Assembly: GCF_003441615.1 (NCBI RefSeq)
Contig: NZ_CP031842.1
Coordinates: 1,630,501 to 1,694,500, forward strand
Source of the DNA: Dechloromonas sp. HYN0024
Lineage (GTDB): Bacteria; Pseudomonadota; Gammaproteobacteria; Burkholderiales; Rhodocyclaceae
DNA length: 64,000 bases
Reading direction: 5' to 3'
Numbering within the stretch: position 1 is the stretch's first letter; each line of letters begins with the position of its first letter. Under the pieces are notes generated by a model. That model ran no database searches. It had not been told where the DNA came from and worked only from the letters and a program-made list of their open reading frames with translations. Positions 47,085 to 57,341 of the stretch are shown piece after piece. The position numbers and the translations under genes were made by a program.

Positions 47085-48477
47085 CGGGTATTTCCACACA
47101 AAAATGGGCACCCACGGCTTGCGGAATGAGGTGCACAGTCCCACCCATCGCCCGCACCAGCTCACGCACGATGGACAAGCCGACACCGCTGCCTTGTCGG
47201 GGGGCCGGGGCCATGCGCTGGCCCTGAACAAAAGGATCGAAAATACGCTGCCTGTCCTCTTCGGCTACACCCGGTCCCTGATCAACGCAGTCAAAGCGCC
47301 AGAGGCCTTCGCCATGGCTGACAGCGAGGCGGACTTCACCGCCTTCCGGGCTGAAGTCGATAGCGTTCGACAACAGGTTATCGAGCACCACGGTCATTTT
47401 GTCGCCATCGAGCATGGCCGACTCCTCGGGGCTATCGATAATCACCTTCAGATGCCGCGACTGGCTGTGCAACTCACGGCGCTGCGCCACCGCATCAAGC
47501 AGCTTGTGCAGCCGGGTCGGCGCAATTTGCAGGCGGCGCGCCTCGAAGGCGGCAGCGTTGAGCGTCAGCAGGCTTTCGATCTGCACCTGCAAACTGGCGA
47601 CATTGTGCTGAAGAATATCGACCACTTCGCGCTGTCCGGCGGCCAGCGTACCGGGAACCTCCTCGCGCAGCAGGGAGACTCCTTCCTTGAGCGCGGTCAG
47701 CGGTGTTTTGAGTTCGTGCGAGACGTGCCGCAAGGCACGTTCGCGATCAGCCTCCAGTTCGGCCAGGCGTTGCCGCAACCAGTCGAGGCGCTTACCCAGC
47801 TGGCGCAGGTCGGCCGGGCCGCCGACCGTGACCGCTTCATCGAAACGGCTGGCACCGAGCCGGATGATCGCCTGTTCAAGATGGCGAACCGGCCGGACCA
47901 GCCACCAGCCCATAGCCAGGGCGACCAGCAGCGCGCCGACCAGAGCGAGACCGATGCGTACACCCAAACGCATCCGGTTGGCCTCCAGCTCATCGAGCGC
48001 CGCCCGATTTTGCGCTTCGATCCAGCGCTGCCCGGCCTGCTTCAGCAGGCCATCGAGCTCGGCCATGCGGGCCAGCAGGGGAATAATTTCGGCCTGCGGG
48101 ATATTTTGATCAAGGCCACTGCGCAACGCCTCGGCCACCATGCGCCAACCGCCGAGCAAAGGAATAAGCGGCTCGGCAACCTGCGTATCGAGTCGATCAA
48201 TGACGGCCAGCGACTGACTGAGATGCTCGTCAAAGCGCTGGCGGAAAACCGGGCTGTCGAGCACCAGGTATTGCCGTGCGCTGCGCTCAATATCGACGGT
48301 GCGCTCACCGAGTTCCTGGATAGATGCCGTCAGCTGAACCGCCAGTTCGCTGCTGCGCCGGTTCTGATCGACCAGGCGCTCGACAACCAGCCAGCTTTGC
48401 ACCGCCGCCCCGCCGAGGAGCAGGACGATCAGGGCAAAGCCAAGCAACATCCCCTGGCGAAAGGAAATTCGATTCAT
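47074..48477 (-). CDS. glrK: GlrK (QseE)-type sensor histidine kinase
   Basis: A 467-residue membrane kinase: two membrane helices (about 10-30 and 172-194) with a periplasmic helical domain between, a HAMP-like linker, HisKA box HVSHELKTPL with phosphoacceptor His254, and a GHKL ATPase domain (DNLLSNAIDFSP, DQGPGVAEED, GSGVGLSIVRELV). Order kinase-lipoprotein-regulator matches the E. coli glrK-qseG-glrR operon. The ATG at 48477 is chosen over a GTG six bases upstream. Confidence 0.9.
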   Translation of the reverse strand: MNRISFRQGMLLGFALIVLLLGGAAVQSWLVVERLVDQNRRSSELAVQLTASIQELGERTVDIERSARQYLVLDSPVFRQRFDEHLSQSLAVIDRLDTQVAEPLIPLLGGWRMVAEALRSGLDQNIPQAEIIPLLARMAELDGLLKQAGQRWIEAQNRAALDELEANRMRLGVRIGLALVGALLVALAMGWWLVRPVRHLEQAIIRLGASRFDEAVTVGGPADLRQLGKRLDWLRQRLAELEADRERALRHVSHELKTPLTALKEGVSLLREEVPGTLAAGQREVVDILQHNVASLQVQIESLLTLNAAAFEARRLQIAPTRLHKLLDAVAQRRELHSQSRHLKVIIDSPEESAMLDGDKMTVVLDNLLSNAIDFSPEGGEVRLAVSHGEGLWRFDCVDQGPGVAEEDRQRIFDPFVQGQRMAPAPRQGSGVGLSIVRELVRAMGGTVHLIPQAVGAHFCVEIPDEQ

Positions 48478-48610
48478 CGGCACTCAAGTGTCCAAAACTG
48501 AAGTTTATACGGCCCGCGCCACAGAGGGCGCTGAAAACGGCTCGACAGGAGCCCCCGTCGGGCACCATTTGTTCATCCGTTATTACTTTCAAATCAATAG
48601 ATTAGAAACA

Positions 48611-48628
48611 TGTCCTGATTTTACGACA
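48611..48628 (+). promoter_or_regulatory. GlrR-type site 1 before the bactofilin gene
   Basis: TGTCCTGATTTTACGACA fits TGTC-N10-GACA, centred about 175 bp upstream of the predicted bactofilin start. It is 66 bp from the second site, almost the same distance as between the two sites near 19.8 kb. Confidence 0.6.
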
Positions 48629-48676
48629 AGGCCATGGCCCTGATCAGCCCACTTTCCCGGAAAAGCCAAAAATAGA

Positions 48677-48694
48677 TGTCGCAAATTCACGACA
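48677..48694 (+). promoter_or_regulatory. GlrR-type site 2 before the bactofilin gene
   Basis: TGTCGCAAATTCACGACA fits TGTC-N10-GACA, centred about 109 bp before the predicted start. It is not a NifA site, since TGT and ACA are 12 bases apart. Confidence 0.72.
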
Positions 48695-48768
48695 GATAGG
48701 CCTCGAAATTCTACAAACAGCTTTCAAATAAATATCTAATCAACTGAATAAATTGATTATTTAAATCA

Positions 48769-48783
48769 TGGCACGCTTATCGC
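48769..48783 (+). promoter_or_regulatory. sigma-54 promoter of the bactofilin gene
   Basis: TGGCACGCTTATCGC has the consensus -24 half and a GC doublet at -12 (TCGC for TTGC). Predicted start near 48795, 38 bases before the ATG. Confidence 0.8.
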
Positions 48784-48832
48784 GTTAAGGATCTGGTCAG
48801 CTATCGACAAAAACCACAAGACGGGAGTCCCC

Positions 48833-49393
48833 ATGTTCAACAAACCCACCATCACCAACCGCAATGACCTCATCACCCGCCGCGAGGTCAACAACATTCT
48901 CGGCAATACAACCACGCCTGCTGCTGCATCAGCCACCCCGGCCAATGCGCCAGCTGCAGCAAGCGTTACATCAGACAAAGCAGAGACCGCCAATCCGACC
49001 GAAAACGTCATGGGTGCCCGCCTCATCGTCGGCCCCGATGTCAAACTCAAGGGCGCCGAAATTCTCGACTGCGATACGCTGGTGGTCGAGGGACGCGTCG
49101 AGGCCACCATGGACAGCCGGGTCATCCGCATTGCCGACAATGGCTCGTTCTCCGGCAAGGTCAGCATCGACATCGCCGAAATACACGGCACCTTCGAAGG
49201 CGAACTGACGGCACGCTCGCAACTGATCATTCACGCCACCGGCAAGGTGCATGGCAAGATCCGCTACGGCAAGCTGGTCATTGATGAAGGGGGCGAGCTG
49301 TGTGGTGATATCAACGCCCTTTCGGCCGAAAAGTCGCCCTCTTTTCACCGCCGCGACGAAGCGGCAACGACGCTGACCGCTGTCGTCGGCTGA
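48833..49393 (+). CDS. bactofilin (polymer-forming cytoskeletal protein)
   Basis: A 186-residue protein: a disordered Ala/Pro/Thr-rich N-terminus (about 1-60) and a central beta-helical bactofilin domain (GARLIVGPDVKLKGAEILDC through GGELCGDINALSA). Bactofilins form filaments at the membrane and affect cell shape, stalks or polar organisation. It is divergent from glrK and under a sigma-54 promoter with two GlrR-type sites. Confidence 0.93.
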   Translation: MFNKPTITNRNDLITRREVNNILGNTTTPAAASATPANAPAAASVTSDKAETANPTENVMGARLIVGPDVKLKGAEILDCDTLVVEGRVEATMDSRVIRIADNGSFSGKVSIDIAEIHGTFEGELTARSQLIIHATGKVHGKIRYGKLVIDEGGELCGDINALSAEKSPSFHRRDEAATTLTAVVG

Positions 49394-49460
49394 ATCCCCC
49401 TCAACCACGCATCGTTGAGGGCAATAAGGCCGGCCACCGGTCTTTTTCCCCCTTAAGCCC

Positions 49461-49505
49461 GGCAAATGACCAGCCCCCCGCCACTCGGGAGGCTGGTCAT
49501 TTGCC
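49461..49505. repeat. perfect 15-bp inverted repeat between bactofilin and ettA genes
   Basis: GGCAAATGACCAGCC at 49461-49475 pairs exactly with GGCTGGTCATTTGCC at 49491-49505, and the stem continues with CCC/GGG. It may terminate transcription or be a repeat element; no T run follows. Confidence 0.8.
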
Positions 49506-49560
49506 TTGAAGCCTCGTAGACTCCGCGCATCATTAATATTTACGACGACAGGTAGGCTCA

Positions 49561-51225
<1,665 letters not shown>

Positions 51226-51227
51226 AC

Positions 51228-51263
51228 AAAAATGGCCGGAATTTTACTTCCGGCCATTTTTTT
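51228..51263 (+). terminator. rho-independent terminator after ettA
   Basis: AAAATGGCCGGA pairs with CCGGCCATTTT, then TTTG. Confidence 0.92.
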
Positions 51264-51301
51264 GTCCCGGACTATCAGCCGAAGGCAACGGTAAACGCAA
51301 A

Positions 51302-51329
51302 ACGGGCGCCATCAGGCGCCCGTCTTTTC
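51302..51329. terminator. second terminator hairpin
   Basis: ACGGGCGCC pairs with GGCGCCCGT over ATCA, followed by CTTTTC. It lies between the converging ettA and the small gene ending at 51369. Confidence 0.75.
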
Positions 51330-51368
51330 TTCTTCCCCCGCCAATGCGGAAGGCTGAAACCAGAAATC

Positions 51369-51647
51369 TTAGTGCTTGAGATTAGCCGAAAAAACCGCTT
51401 TCGACTTCTCGGAAAAATGGAATTCGTTGAAAGCACGGGTAATTTCGGCTTCGTTGCGGCCTTCGGAATGATCTTCGAAGCTGATACCGATCAGCTTGCC
51501 GTTGGCAGCCAGGGTCTGGAATGCAAAACGCCAGCGCTGTGCTTCAGCCAGGCGCTCACGCAGTTCGACTTCGTTGGAAATGGTAATACCGGCTTTCTTC
51601 AGGGAATCCAGGAATTGCTCGAAGGATTCGTTGCTCAGACTGCCCAT
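51369..51647 (-). CDS. hypothetical protein
   Basis: A 92-residue acidic soluble protein that I do not recognise, starting MGSLSNESFEQFLDSLKKAG. It is convergent to ettA and divergent from the methyltransferase gene at 51760, and has a GAGAGA site before the ATG. Confidence 0.65.
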   Translation of the reverse strand: MGSLSNESFEQFLDSLKKAGITISNEVELRERLAEAQRWRFAFQTLAANGKLIGISFEDHSEGRNEAEITRAFNEFHFSEKSKAVFSANLKH

Positions 51648-51759
51648 TTATCTCTCTCCGTTTATATGCGGTGTTTGAACACCATGTGCCTAATAACGAT
51701 GCAGTTTTGATTCGGTTGACACGAAAGTGATAGAAGTTTGAATGCGATAATGTCGCCCC

Positions 51760-52581
51760 ATGAAGAAGCCAAACACCTCCGCCGAGATTCCTGAAATCCG
51801 CCCCGGGCAGTCCATCGAACTGCTCAAGGAACTCCACATCCTGACCCGCGACGGCAAGCTCAACCAGGACACCCGGCGCAAGCTCAAGCAGGTCTATCAC
51901 CTCTACCAGTTCATCGAACCCCTGCTGGAAGGTGCCGAGACGCTGGTCGACCATGGTGCCGGCAAGTCATACCTTGGTTTCATCCTCTACGACCTCTACC
52001 TCAAGGGACGCGACAGCGGCGAGATCATCGGTATCGAAACGCGGGCCGAACTCGTCGATAAATCACAGGTTCTGGCCGCCCGGCTTGGTTTCGAGCGCAT
52101 GCGCTTCCTCGCCTGCACGGTCGAGGACTCGCTGACCGCCCCGGAATTGCCGACCAGCATCGATGTCGTCACCGCCCTGCACGCCTGCAACACGGCAACC
52201 GACGACGCCATCCGTTTCGCCCTGAGCAAGAACGCCAAACACATGGTCCTCGTCCCCTGCTGTCAGGCTGAGGTCGCCGCCACCATGCGGGCGCGCAAAA
52301 ATGAATCACTGTCGCAAAAGCCGCTCGCCGAGTTATGGCGTCACCCCATCCACACTCGCGAACTCGGCAGCCACCTGACCAACGTCCTGCGCTGCCTGCT
52401 CCTTGAGTCGCACGGCTACGATGTCACCGTCACCGAACTGGTGGGCTGGGAACATTCCATGAAAAATGAACTGATCATCGCCAGCAAACGTGGCCAGCCT
52501 CGCAAAAATGCCCGCGAACGGGCCGAAGCCATCCTGCGCGAGTTCAATCTCGAAGAACTTGCCCCGCGTTTCACGTACTAA
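51760..52581 (+). CDS. class I SAM-dependent methyltransferase, Methyltransf_32-like
   Basis: A 273-residue protein with motif I LVDHGAGKSYLGFIL (about 62-76), GIETRAELVDKSQ and VVTALHACNTATDDAI, and a VPCCQ motif that recalls the family that includes GSTCD. The substrate is unknown. It starts upstream of rlhA by 6 bp, so an RNA target is possible. Confidence 0.75.
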   Translation: MKKPNTSAEIPEIRPGQSIELLKELHILTRDGKLNQDTRRKLKQVYHLYQFIEPLLEGAETLVDHGAGKSYLGFILYDLYLKGRDSGEIIGIETRAELVDKSQVLAARLGFERMRFLACTVEDSLTAPELPTSIDVVTALHACNTATDDAIRFALSKNAKHMVLVPCCQAEVAATMRARKNESLSQKPLAELWRHPIHTRELGSHLTNVLRCLLLESHGYDVTVTELVGWEHSMKNELIIASKRGQPRKNARERAEAILREFNLEELAPRFTY

Positions 52582-52587
52582 GGCGCC

Positions 52588-54477
52588 ATGACCCGCATTC
52601 AACACCCTCTCGAACTCCTCGCCCCGGCCAAGAACGCCGATTTCGGCATTGAAGCCATCAAGCATGGTGCCGACGCCGTCTATATCGGCGGCCCGGCCTT
52701 TGGCGCGCGCTACGGTGCGGGCAACGATGTCGCCGAGATCAAGCGCCTGTGCGATTTTGCCCATCGCTACCGCGCCAAGGTATTTGTCGCGCTCAACACC
52801 ATCCTGCGCGATGACGAACTCGAAGACAGCCGCCTGCTCGCCTGGCAGCTTTACGAAGCCGGCGCCGACGCGCTGATCATTCAGGACATGGGCCTGCTCG
52901 AACTCGACTTGCCGCCCATCCAGCTGCACGCCAGCACCCAGACCGACAACCGCAACCCCGACAAGGTGAAATTTCTCGAAGATGTCGGCTTCTCACAGGT
53001 CGTTCTGGCGCGCGAATGCAGCTTAAACGAAATTATTAAGATATCTTCTCAAACCAATGTTTCATTGGAGTATTTTGTTCACGGCGCTCTCTGCGTTGCG
53101 TTCAGCGGCCAGTGCTACATCAGCCAGGCCCACACCGGGCGCAGCGCCAATCGCGGCGAGTGTTCACAGGCCTGCCGCCTGCCTTACACCCTGGTCGACG
53201 ACAAGGGCAAGACGATCACCGAGAACCAGCACCTGCTGTCGATGAAGGATAACAACCAGAGCGACAATCTGATCGACCTGATCCGCGCCGGAGTGTGCTC
53301 CTTCAAGATCGAGGGCCGGCTGAAAGACCTCAGTTACGTCAAAAACATCACGGCTCACTATCGCCGGCTGCTCGACGACATCATCGCCAAACACCCCGAA
53401 TACACCCGCGCCTCCAGCGGGCGCAGCACTTACACCTTCACGCCGCAGCCGGACAAGACCTTCAATCGGGGCTATACCGACTATTTCGCCAACGACCGCC
53501 AGGACGATATCGGTGCTTTCGATTCGCCAGCCTTTGTCGGTGAACTGATCGGCGAAGTCGTCGACATTGGCGACGGCTGCTTCACCGTCAATGCCGAAAA
53601 GCCCTTCCACAATGGCGATGGCGTCTGTTTCTATAATGGCCACGGCGAAGTCGTCGGCATGCGCATCAATCGGGCCGACGGCACAACCCTCTTCCCAGCC
53701 GAAATGCCGGAGGAGCTGACCGCCGGCGCCACCCTCTTCCGCAACCGCGACCAGGCGTTCGAGCGGGCTTTGGAGAAGGAATCGGCCGACCGCCGCATTT
53801 CAGTGAAGCCGGTTTTTACCGAGACCAACACCGGCCTGAGCTTGACCCTGACCGACGAAGATGGCGTGACCGCCACAACCAGCCACGACATCGGGCCAAA
53901 ATCCGACTGGCAACTGGCCCAGAACCCCGAGCCGGCGATGGCCAAACTGAGCGAAAACCTCGGCAAGTTCGGCAACACCATGTTTATCGCCGAGCCGGTC
54001 GAACTGAAACTGTCGCAACCATGGTTCCTGCCCGTCAGCGCCATCAACGCCCTGCGCCGCGAGGCCACCGAAAAGCTTGAAGCAGCCCGCCTGGCCAGTC
54101 ACCCACGCCCACCCCGCGCCACCCCGGCAGCCAACCCCGCACCCTATCCGCAGGAAGAACTGACCTATCTCGGCAACGTCTTCAACGCCAAGGCCCGCCA
54201 CTTCTACGAGAAGCATGGCGTCAAGCTGATCGAGGAAGCCTACGAGGCCGGCAACGAAAAGGGCATGGTGTCGCTGATGATCACCCGCCACTGCCTGCGC
54301 TACAGCTTCAATCTCTGCCCGAAAGAGGTCAAACACCTCAAGCCGGACCCGATGACGCTGATCAACGGCAGTGAAAAGCTGATCCTCAAGTTCGACTGCA
54401 AAGCCTGTGAAATGCATGTCGTTGGCAAAATGAAGAAAGGCGTGAAGCTCAACCTCGGCACCATCCGGCCCACATGA
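52588..54477 (+). CDS. rlhA: RlhA, 23S rRNA C2501 hydroxylase (U32 peptidase family)
   Basis: A 629-residue U32-family protein: ELLAPAKNADFGIEAIKHG start, FVHGALCVAFSGQCYISQAH and GRSANRGECSQACRLPY Cys-rich motif, and a C-terminal Cys group (CLRYSFNLCP, CKACEMH). The length fits E. coli RlhA (YdcP), which makes 5-hydroxycytidine in 23S rRNA. The codons at 53018-53090 (residues about 145-168) are far more A/T-rich than the rest of the gene. Confidence 0.88.
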   Translation: MTRIQHPLELLAPAKNADFGIEAIKHGADAVYIGGPAFGARYGAGNDVAEIKRLCDFAHRYRAKVFVALNTILRDDELEDSRLLAWQLYEAGADALIIQDMGLLELDLPPIQLHASTQTDNRNPDKVKFLEDVGFSQVVLARECSLNEIIKISSQTNVSLEYFVHGALCVAFSGQCYISQAHTGRSANRGECSQACRLPYTLVDDKGKTITENQHLLSMKDNNQSDNLIDLIRAGVCSFKIEGRLKDLSYVKNITAHYRRLLDDIIAKHPEYTRASSGRSTYTFTPQPDKTFNRGYTDYFANDRQDDIGAFDSPAFVGELIGEVVDIGDGCFTVNAEKPFHNGDGVCFYNGHGEVVGMRINRADGTTLFPAEMPEELTAGATLFRNRDQAFERALEKESADRRISVKPVFTETNTGLSLTLTDEDGVTATTSHDIGPKSDWQLAQNPEPAMAKLSENLGKFGNTMFIAEPVELKLSQPWFLPVSAINALRREATEKLEAARLASHPRPPRATPAANPAPYPQEELTYLGNVFNAKARHFYEKHGVKLIEEAYEAGNEKGMVSLMITRHCLRYSFNLCPKEVKHLKPDPMTLINGSEKLILKFDCKACEMHVVGKMKKGVKLNLGTIRPT

Positions 54478-55196
54478 AAGACCCGACCCACTGCCCTTCC
54501 TGCCGCCAGACGATGGTCCGCCAGACCTTCGAGCGCCAGACTCACGGCAGTGTCGAACTCGATCTGTGCTTCAACTGCCAGGGCATCTGGTTCGATGAAT
54601 TTGAGAGCATCCAGATCACACCGGGCGGCATTGTCGAGTTGTTCAAACTGCTCCATGAGCACCAGGATGACCCGCGTACGGCGCTGAGCGAGCCGCTCAA
54701 ATGTCCGCGCTGCGCTGAACGACTGTTGCAGGGCCTTGATCTCGCCAAGCATGGCGGCAAATTCAACTACCACCGCTGCCTGCAAAAACACGGACGTTTC
54801 ACGACCTTTGCCCAGTTCATGATTGAAAAGGGCTTCGTCCGCCAGCTTAACCCGGCCGAAATCGAGGCCCTCTCGGCCAGGATCGGCATCATTCGCTGCA
54901 TGGGTTGCGGTGCCCCGGTCGATATCCGCAAGGACCACGCCTGCAGCCATTGCCGGGCCCCCATCACCATTCTTGACCCAAGCGCTGTCGAACAGGCGCT
55001 CAGCCGGTTTCAACAGGCTGAAGTGCGCCGCACGACACGCGATGTCGAGTTGCTCGGCGACGCCATCGTGACGCGCGAACGCGAGCTGTCCCGCCAGAAG
55101 CGCCTGAAGCGCGAACCCGAGAACGCCGGCATCATCGACACGATCGATCTGCTTTCGGCTGGCGCTGAGTTCATCTGGCAATTGCTCCGCCGGTAA
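54474..55196 (+). CDS. zinc-ribbon (TFIIB-type) protein
   Basis: A 240-residue protein with four Cys pairs: CPSCRQTM and CFNCQGIWFDEFE (zf-TFIIB type), CPRCAERL, and CMGCGAPVD/CSHCRAPI. The ATGA overlap with rlhA suggests coupling. Its role is unknown, but it could be linked to metal handling or rRNA modification. Confidence 0.7.
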   Translation: MKDPTHCPSCRQTMVRQTFERQTHGSVELDLCFNCQGIWFDEFESIQITPGGIVELFKLLHEHQDDPRTALSEPLKCPRCAERLLQGLDLAKHGGKFNYHRCLQKHGRFTTFAQFMIEKGFVRQLNPAEIEALSARIGIIRCMGCGAPVDIRKDHACSHCRAPITILDPSAVEQALSRFQQAEVRRTTRDVELLGDAIVTRERELSRQKRLKREPENAGIIDTIDLLSAGAEFIWQLLRR

Positions 55197-55229
55197 CTGA
55201 TCGTTTTTTCAAAATTGTTCATCGCCCCC

Positions 55230-55261
55230 TTGACGATACAAATGCGAATCACTATCATTTG
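55230..55261 (+). promoter_or_regulatory. sigma-70 promoter overlapping a Fur box
   Basis: TTGACG (55230-55235) and TATCAT (55253-55258) are 17 bases apart. A Fur-box-like stretch, AATGCGAATCACTATCATT (55241-55259), covers the -10 element, so iron would shut off the operon below. Confidence 0.8.
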
Positions 55262-55277
55262 CATCAAAGGAGCCGTC

Positions 55278-55595
55278 ATGAAAAAACTTATCGTTCTACT
55301 TTCCCTGTGTTCACTGTCCGCCATCGCTGCCGACAAGGAATTTGCGCTGGTCATTCGCGAGCACCGTTTCGAACCAACCGAGGTCCGTGTCCCGGCCGGC
55401 CAGAAGGTCAAGCTCGTGGTGCACAACCAGGATGCCACCCCCGAGGAGTTCGAAAGCCATGAACTCAACCGCGAAAAAGTCATCGCCCCGGGTGCCAAGG
55501 TCAATATTTTCATTGGCCCTCTCAAGCCGGGCCGCTACCCGTTCTTTGGTGAATTCAACGAAAAGACGGCGCGCGGCACCGTCATCGCGGAGTAA
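55278..55595 (+). CDS. periplasmic cupredoxin-like protein of an iron-uptake operon
   Basis: A 105-residue exported protein (signal peptide about 1-19, AIAA|DK) with a cupredoxin fold (HRFEPTEVRVPAGQKVKLVVH). It lacks the blue-copper Cys but keeps a region FESHELN and PGRYPFFGEFNE. Such proteins accompany FTR1 iron permeases (EfeO-type domain). The ATG at 55278 has AGGAG upstream. Confidence 0.85.
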   Translation: MKKLIVLLSLCSLSAIAADKEFALVIREHRFEPTEVRVPAGQKVKLVVHNQDATPEEFESHELNREKVIAPGAKVNIFIGPLKPGRYPFFGEFNEKTARGTVIAE

Positions 55596-55601
55596 AACGA
55601 C

Positions 55602-56426
55602 ATGCTCGGGTCGGCCATCATCGTATTCCGGGAAGCCCTTGAGGCGGCCCTGATCATCGGCATCATCGCTGCCGCAACGCGTGACCTGCCGACCCGCAAT
55701 CGCTGGCTGCTGACCGGCATTCTGGCTGGCACCACGGGTTCCCTGATCGTCGCCTCGCTGACCGGCCAGATCGCCGACATGGCCGAAGGCATGGGTCAGG
55801 AACTCTTCAACGCAGGCGTTCTGACCGTTGCCGCCCTGATGCTCGCCTGGCACAACATCTGGATGGCCCGCCACGGCATTGAACTGGCCCGCAACGCCAA
55901 AAAACTGGGGGCCGATGTCGCCGCCGGCGGCCGGGAAATGTCGGCACTGGCACTGGTGGTCGCCCTCGCCATCCTGCGTGAAGGCTCGGAAACCGCACTC
56001 TTCCTCTATGGCATGCTGGCCAGCGGTAACGAAACCCTGCTCAGCGTCATCGGTGGCGGTGCCCTTGGCCTGCTCGTCGGCGCACTGGCCGGATTCGGCC
56101 TCTACGCAGGTTTTCTCAACATCCCGCCCCGCCTCTTCTTTACCGCAACCAGCGGCTTGATTCTGCTGCTGGCTGCCGCCATGGCCAGCCAGGTCGCCCG
56201 CTTTCTGGTTCAAGCCGACCTCCTGCCGACGCTGGCCGATCCGCTGTGGAATACCTCCTGGCTGCTCGACAATGGCTCCCTCGCCGGCCGCTTCCTGCAC
56301 ACCCTGATTGGCTATGACGCCATGCCCACCGGCATCCAGGTCGTCTTCTACGCCACCACCCTGATCCTGATCCTGGCTGGCATGCGCCACTTCCGGCCAC
56401 GCCCTGCACCACTTTCCATCTCCTGA
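55602..56426 (+). CDS. FTR1-family iron permease
   Basis: A 274-residue membrane protein with seven predicted helices and two REXXE motifs, REALEA (about 9-14) and REGSE (about 127-131), that mark the FTR1/EfeU iron channel. It starts 6 bp after the cupredoxin gene and is controlled by the same Fur-box promoter. Confidence 0.94.
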   Translation: MLGSAIIVFREALEAALIIGIIAAATRDLPTRNRWLLTGILAGTTGSLIVASLTGQIADMAEGMGQELFNAGVLTVAALMLAWHNIWMARHGIELARNAKKLGADVAAGGREMSALALVVALAILREGSETALFLYGMLASGNETLLSVIGGGALGLLVGALAGFGLYAGFLNIPPRLFFTATSGLILLLAAAMASQVARFLVQADLLPTLADPLWNTSWLLDNGSLAGRFLHTLIGYDAMPTGIQVVFYATTLILILAGMRHFRPRPAPLSIS

Positions 56427-56438
56427 AAGGTTTTCCCC

Positions 56439-57173
56439 TTGAAAAACTATGCAACGATTCTGCTTGCAGGGGCCCTGCTGAGCCCACTGTTCGCCCACGC
56501 CGGTCCATCCGACTACATTTACACCCCGACCGTCGAATATGGCGAGAAGGAAATCGACTTCAAATACGGTGACGCCCGCAAGAAAGGCGATCCGCGTGTA
56601 GCGGCATCAAGCATTGGTTTTGGCTACGGCGCGACCGAATGGTGGTTTACCGAGCTGTACATCAAATATAAGGGGCAGAACGGCGAGCACATGAGCTACG
56701 ACGCCATCGAATGGGAAAACAAATTCCAGCTGACCGAAACCGGGAAATATCCGGTCGATATCGGCTTCCTGCTCGAAATCGAACGCCCGAAAGACCGGAC
56801 CGAAGGCTGGGAAGTCAAATGGGGGCCACTGTTCCAGACCGAATTCGGCAAGGTTCAGCTCAACGCCAACCTGCTCTTCCAGCGCAGCTACCGTTCGGAA
56901 GCCCCCAGCCAGCTTGAATTCAAGTACCAGTGGCAAGCCAAGTACCGCTGGCTGAAGCAGTTTGAATTCGGTCTTCAGGGCCTCGGCGAAATGGGCAAGT
57001 GGGATCACTGGTCGAAAAGCGACGAGCGCATCCACAAAGTCGGTCCGGCTATTTTCGGCAAGGTCCAGCTCGGCGACAAACAGGCCATCAAGTACAACGC
57101 CGCCTGGCTGTTCGCCGCCTCGAGCGCAACCCCGGATAACACCTTCCGGATGCAGGCTGAATACGAGTTCTGA
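56439..57173 (+). CDS. outer-membrane-like protein in the FTR1 operon
   Basis: A 244-residue exported protein (signal peptide about 1-21, FAHA|GP), with alternating hydrophobic and charged strands (VKWGPLFQTEFGKVQLNANL, RMQAEYEF ending in Phe), a pattern of a small beta-barrel. The start is a TTG, with AAAGG eight bases upstream. It is likely an outer-membrane component of the iron-uptake system (inference). Confidence 0.75.
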   Translation: MKNYATILLAGALLSPLFAHAGPSDYIYTPTVEYGEKEIDFKYGDARKKGDPRVAASSIGFGYGATEWWFTELYIKYKGQNGEHMSYDAIEWENKFQLTETGKYPVDIGFLLEIERPKDRTEGWEVKWGPLFQTEFGKVQLNANLLFQRSYRSEAPSQLEFKYQWQAKYRWLKQFEFGLQGLGEMGKWDHWSKSDERIHKVGPAIFGKVQLGDKQAIKYNAAWLFAASSATPDNTFRMQAEYEF

Positions 57174-57341
57174 TCGACGATTGGCGCCGATGCCAGAACC
57201 GGATCGGCACCAGACTTATGCAGAGGCCTCGACGAGGGGCCTCTTTCATTTCTGGTCAGGCACCGGGCCTGAACTTCGAGACACATGCCGTGTCCGACAA
57301 ACTTCACGCAACGCACTCAACCTGAAGCGAAAGGACCGCAA

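Noticed and set aside
45199..48501. long plus-strand frames opposite glrR and glrK
   Set aside because: Antisense shadows of the sigma-54 regulator and kinase genes without recognisable domains.
48677..48694. TGTCGCAAATTCACGACA as a NifA site
   Set aside because: TGT and ACA are 12 bases apart, not 10; it fits the TGTC-N10-GACA pattern instead.
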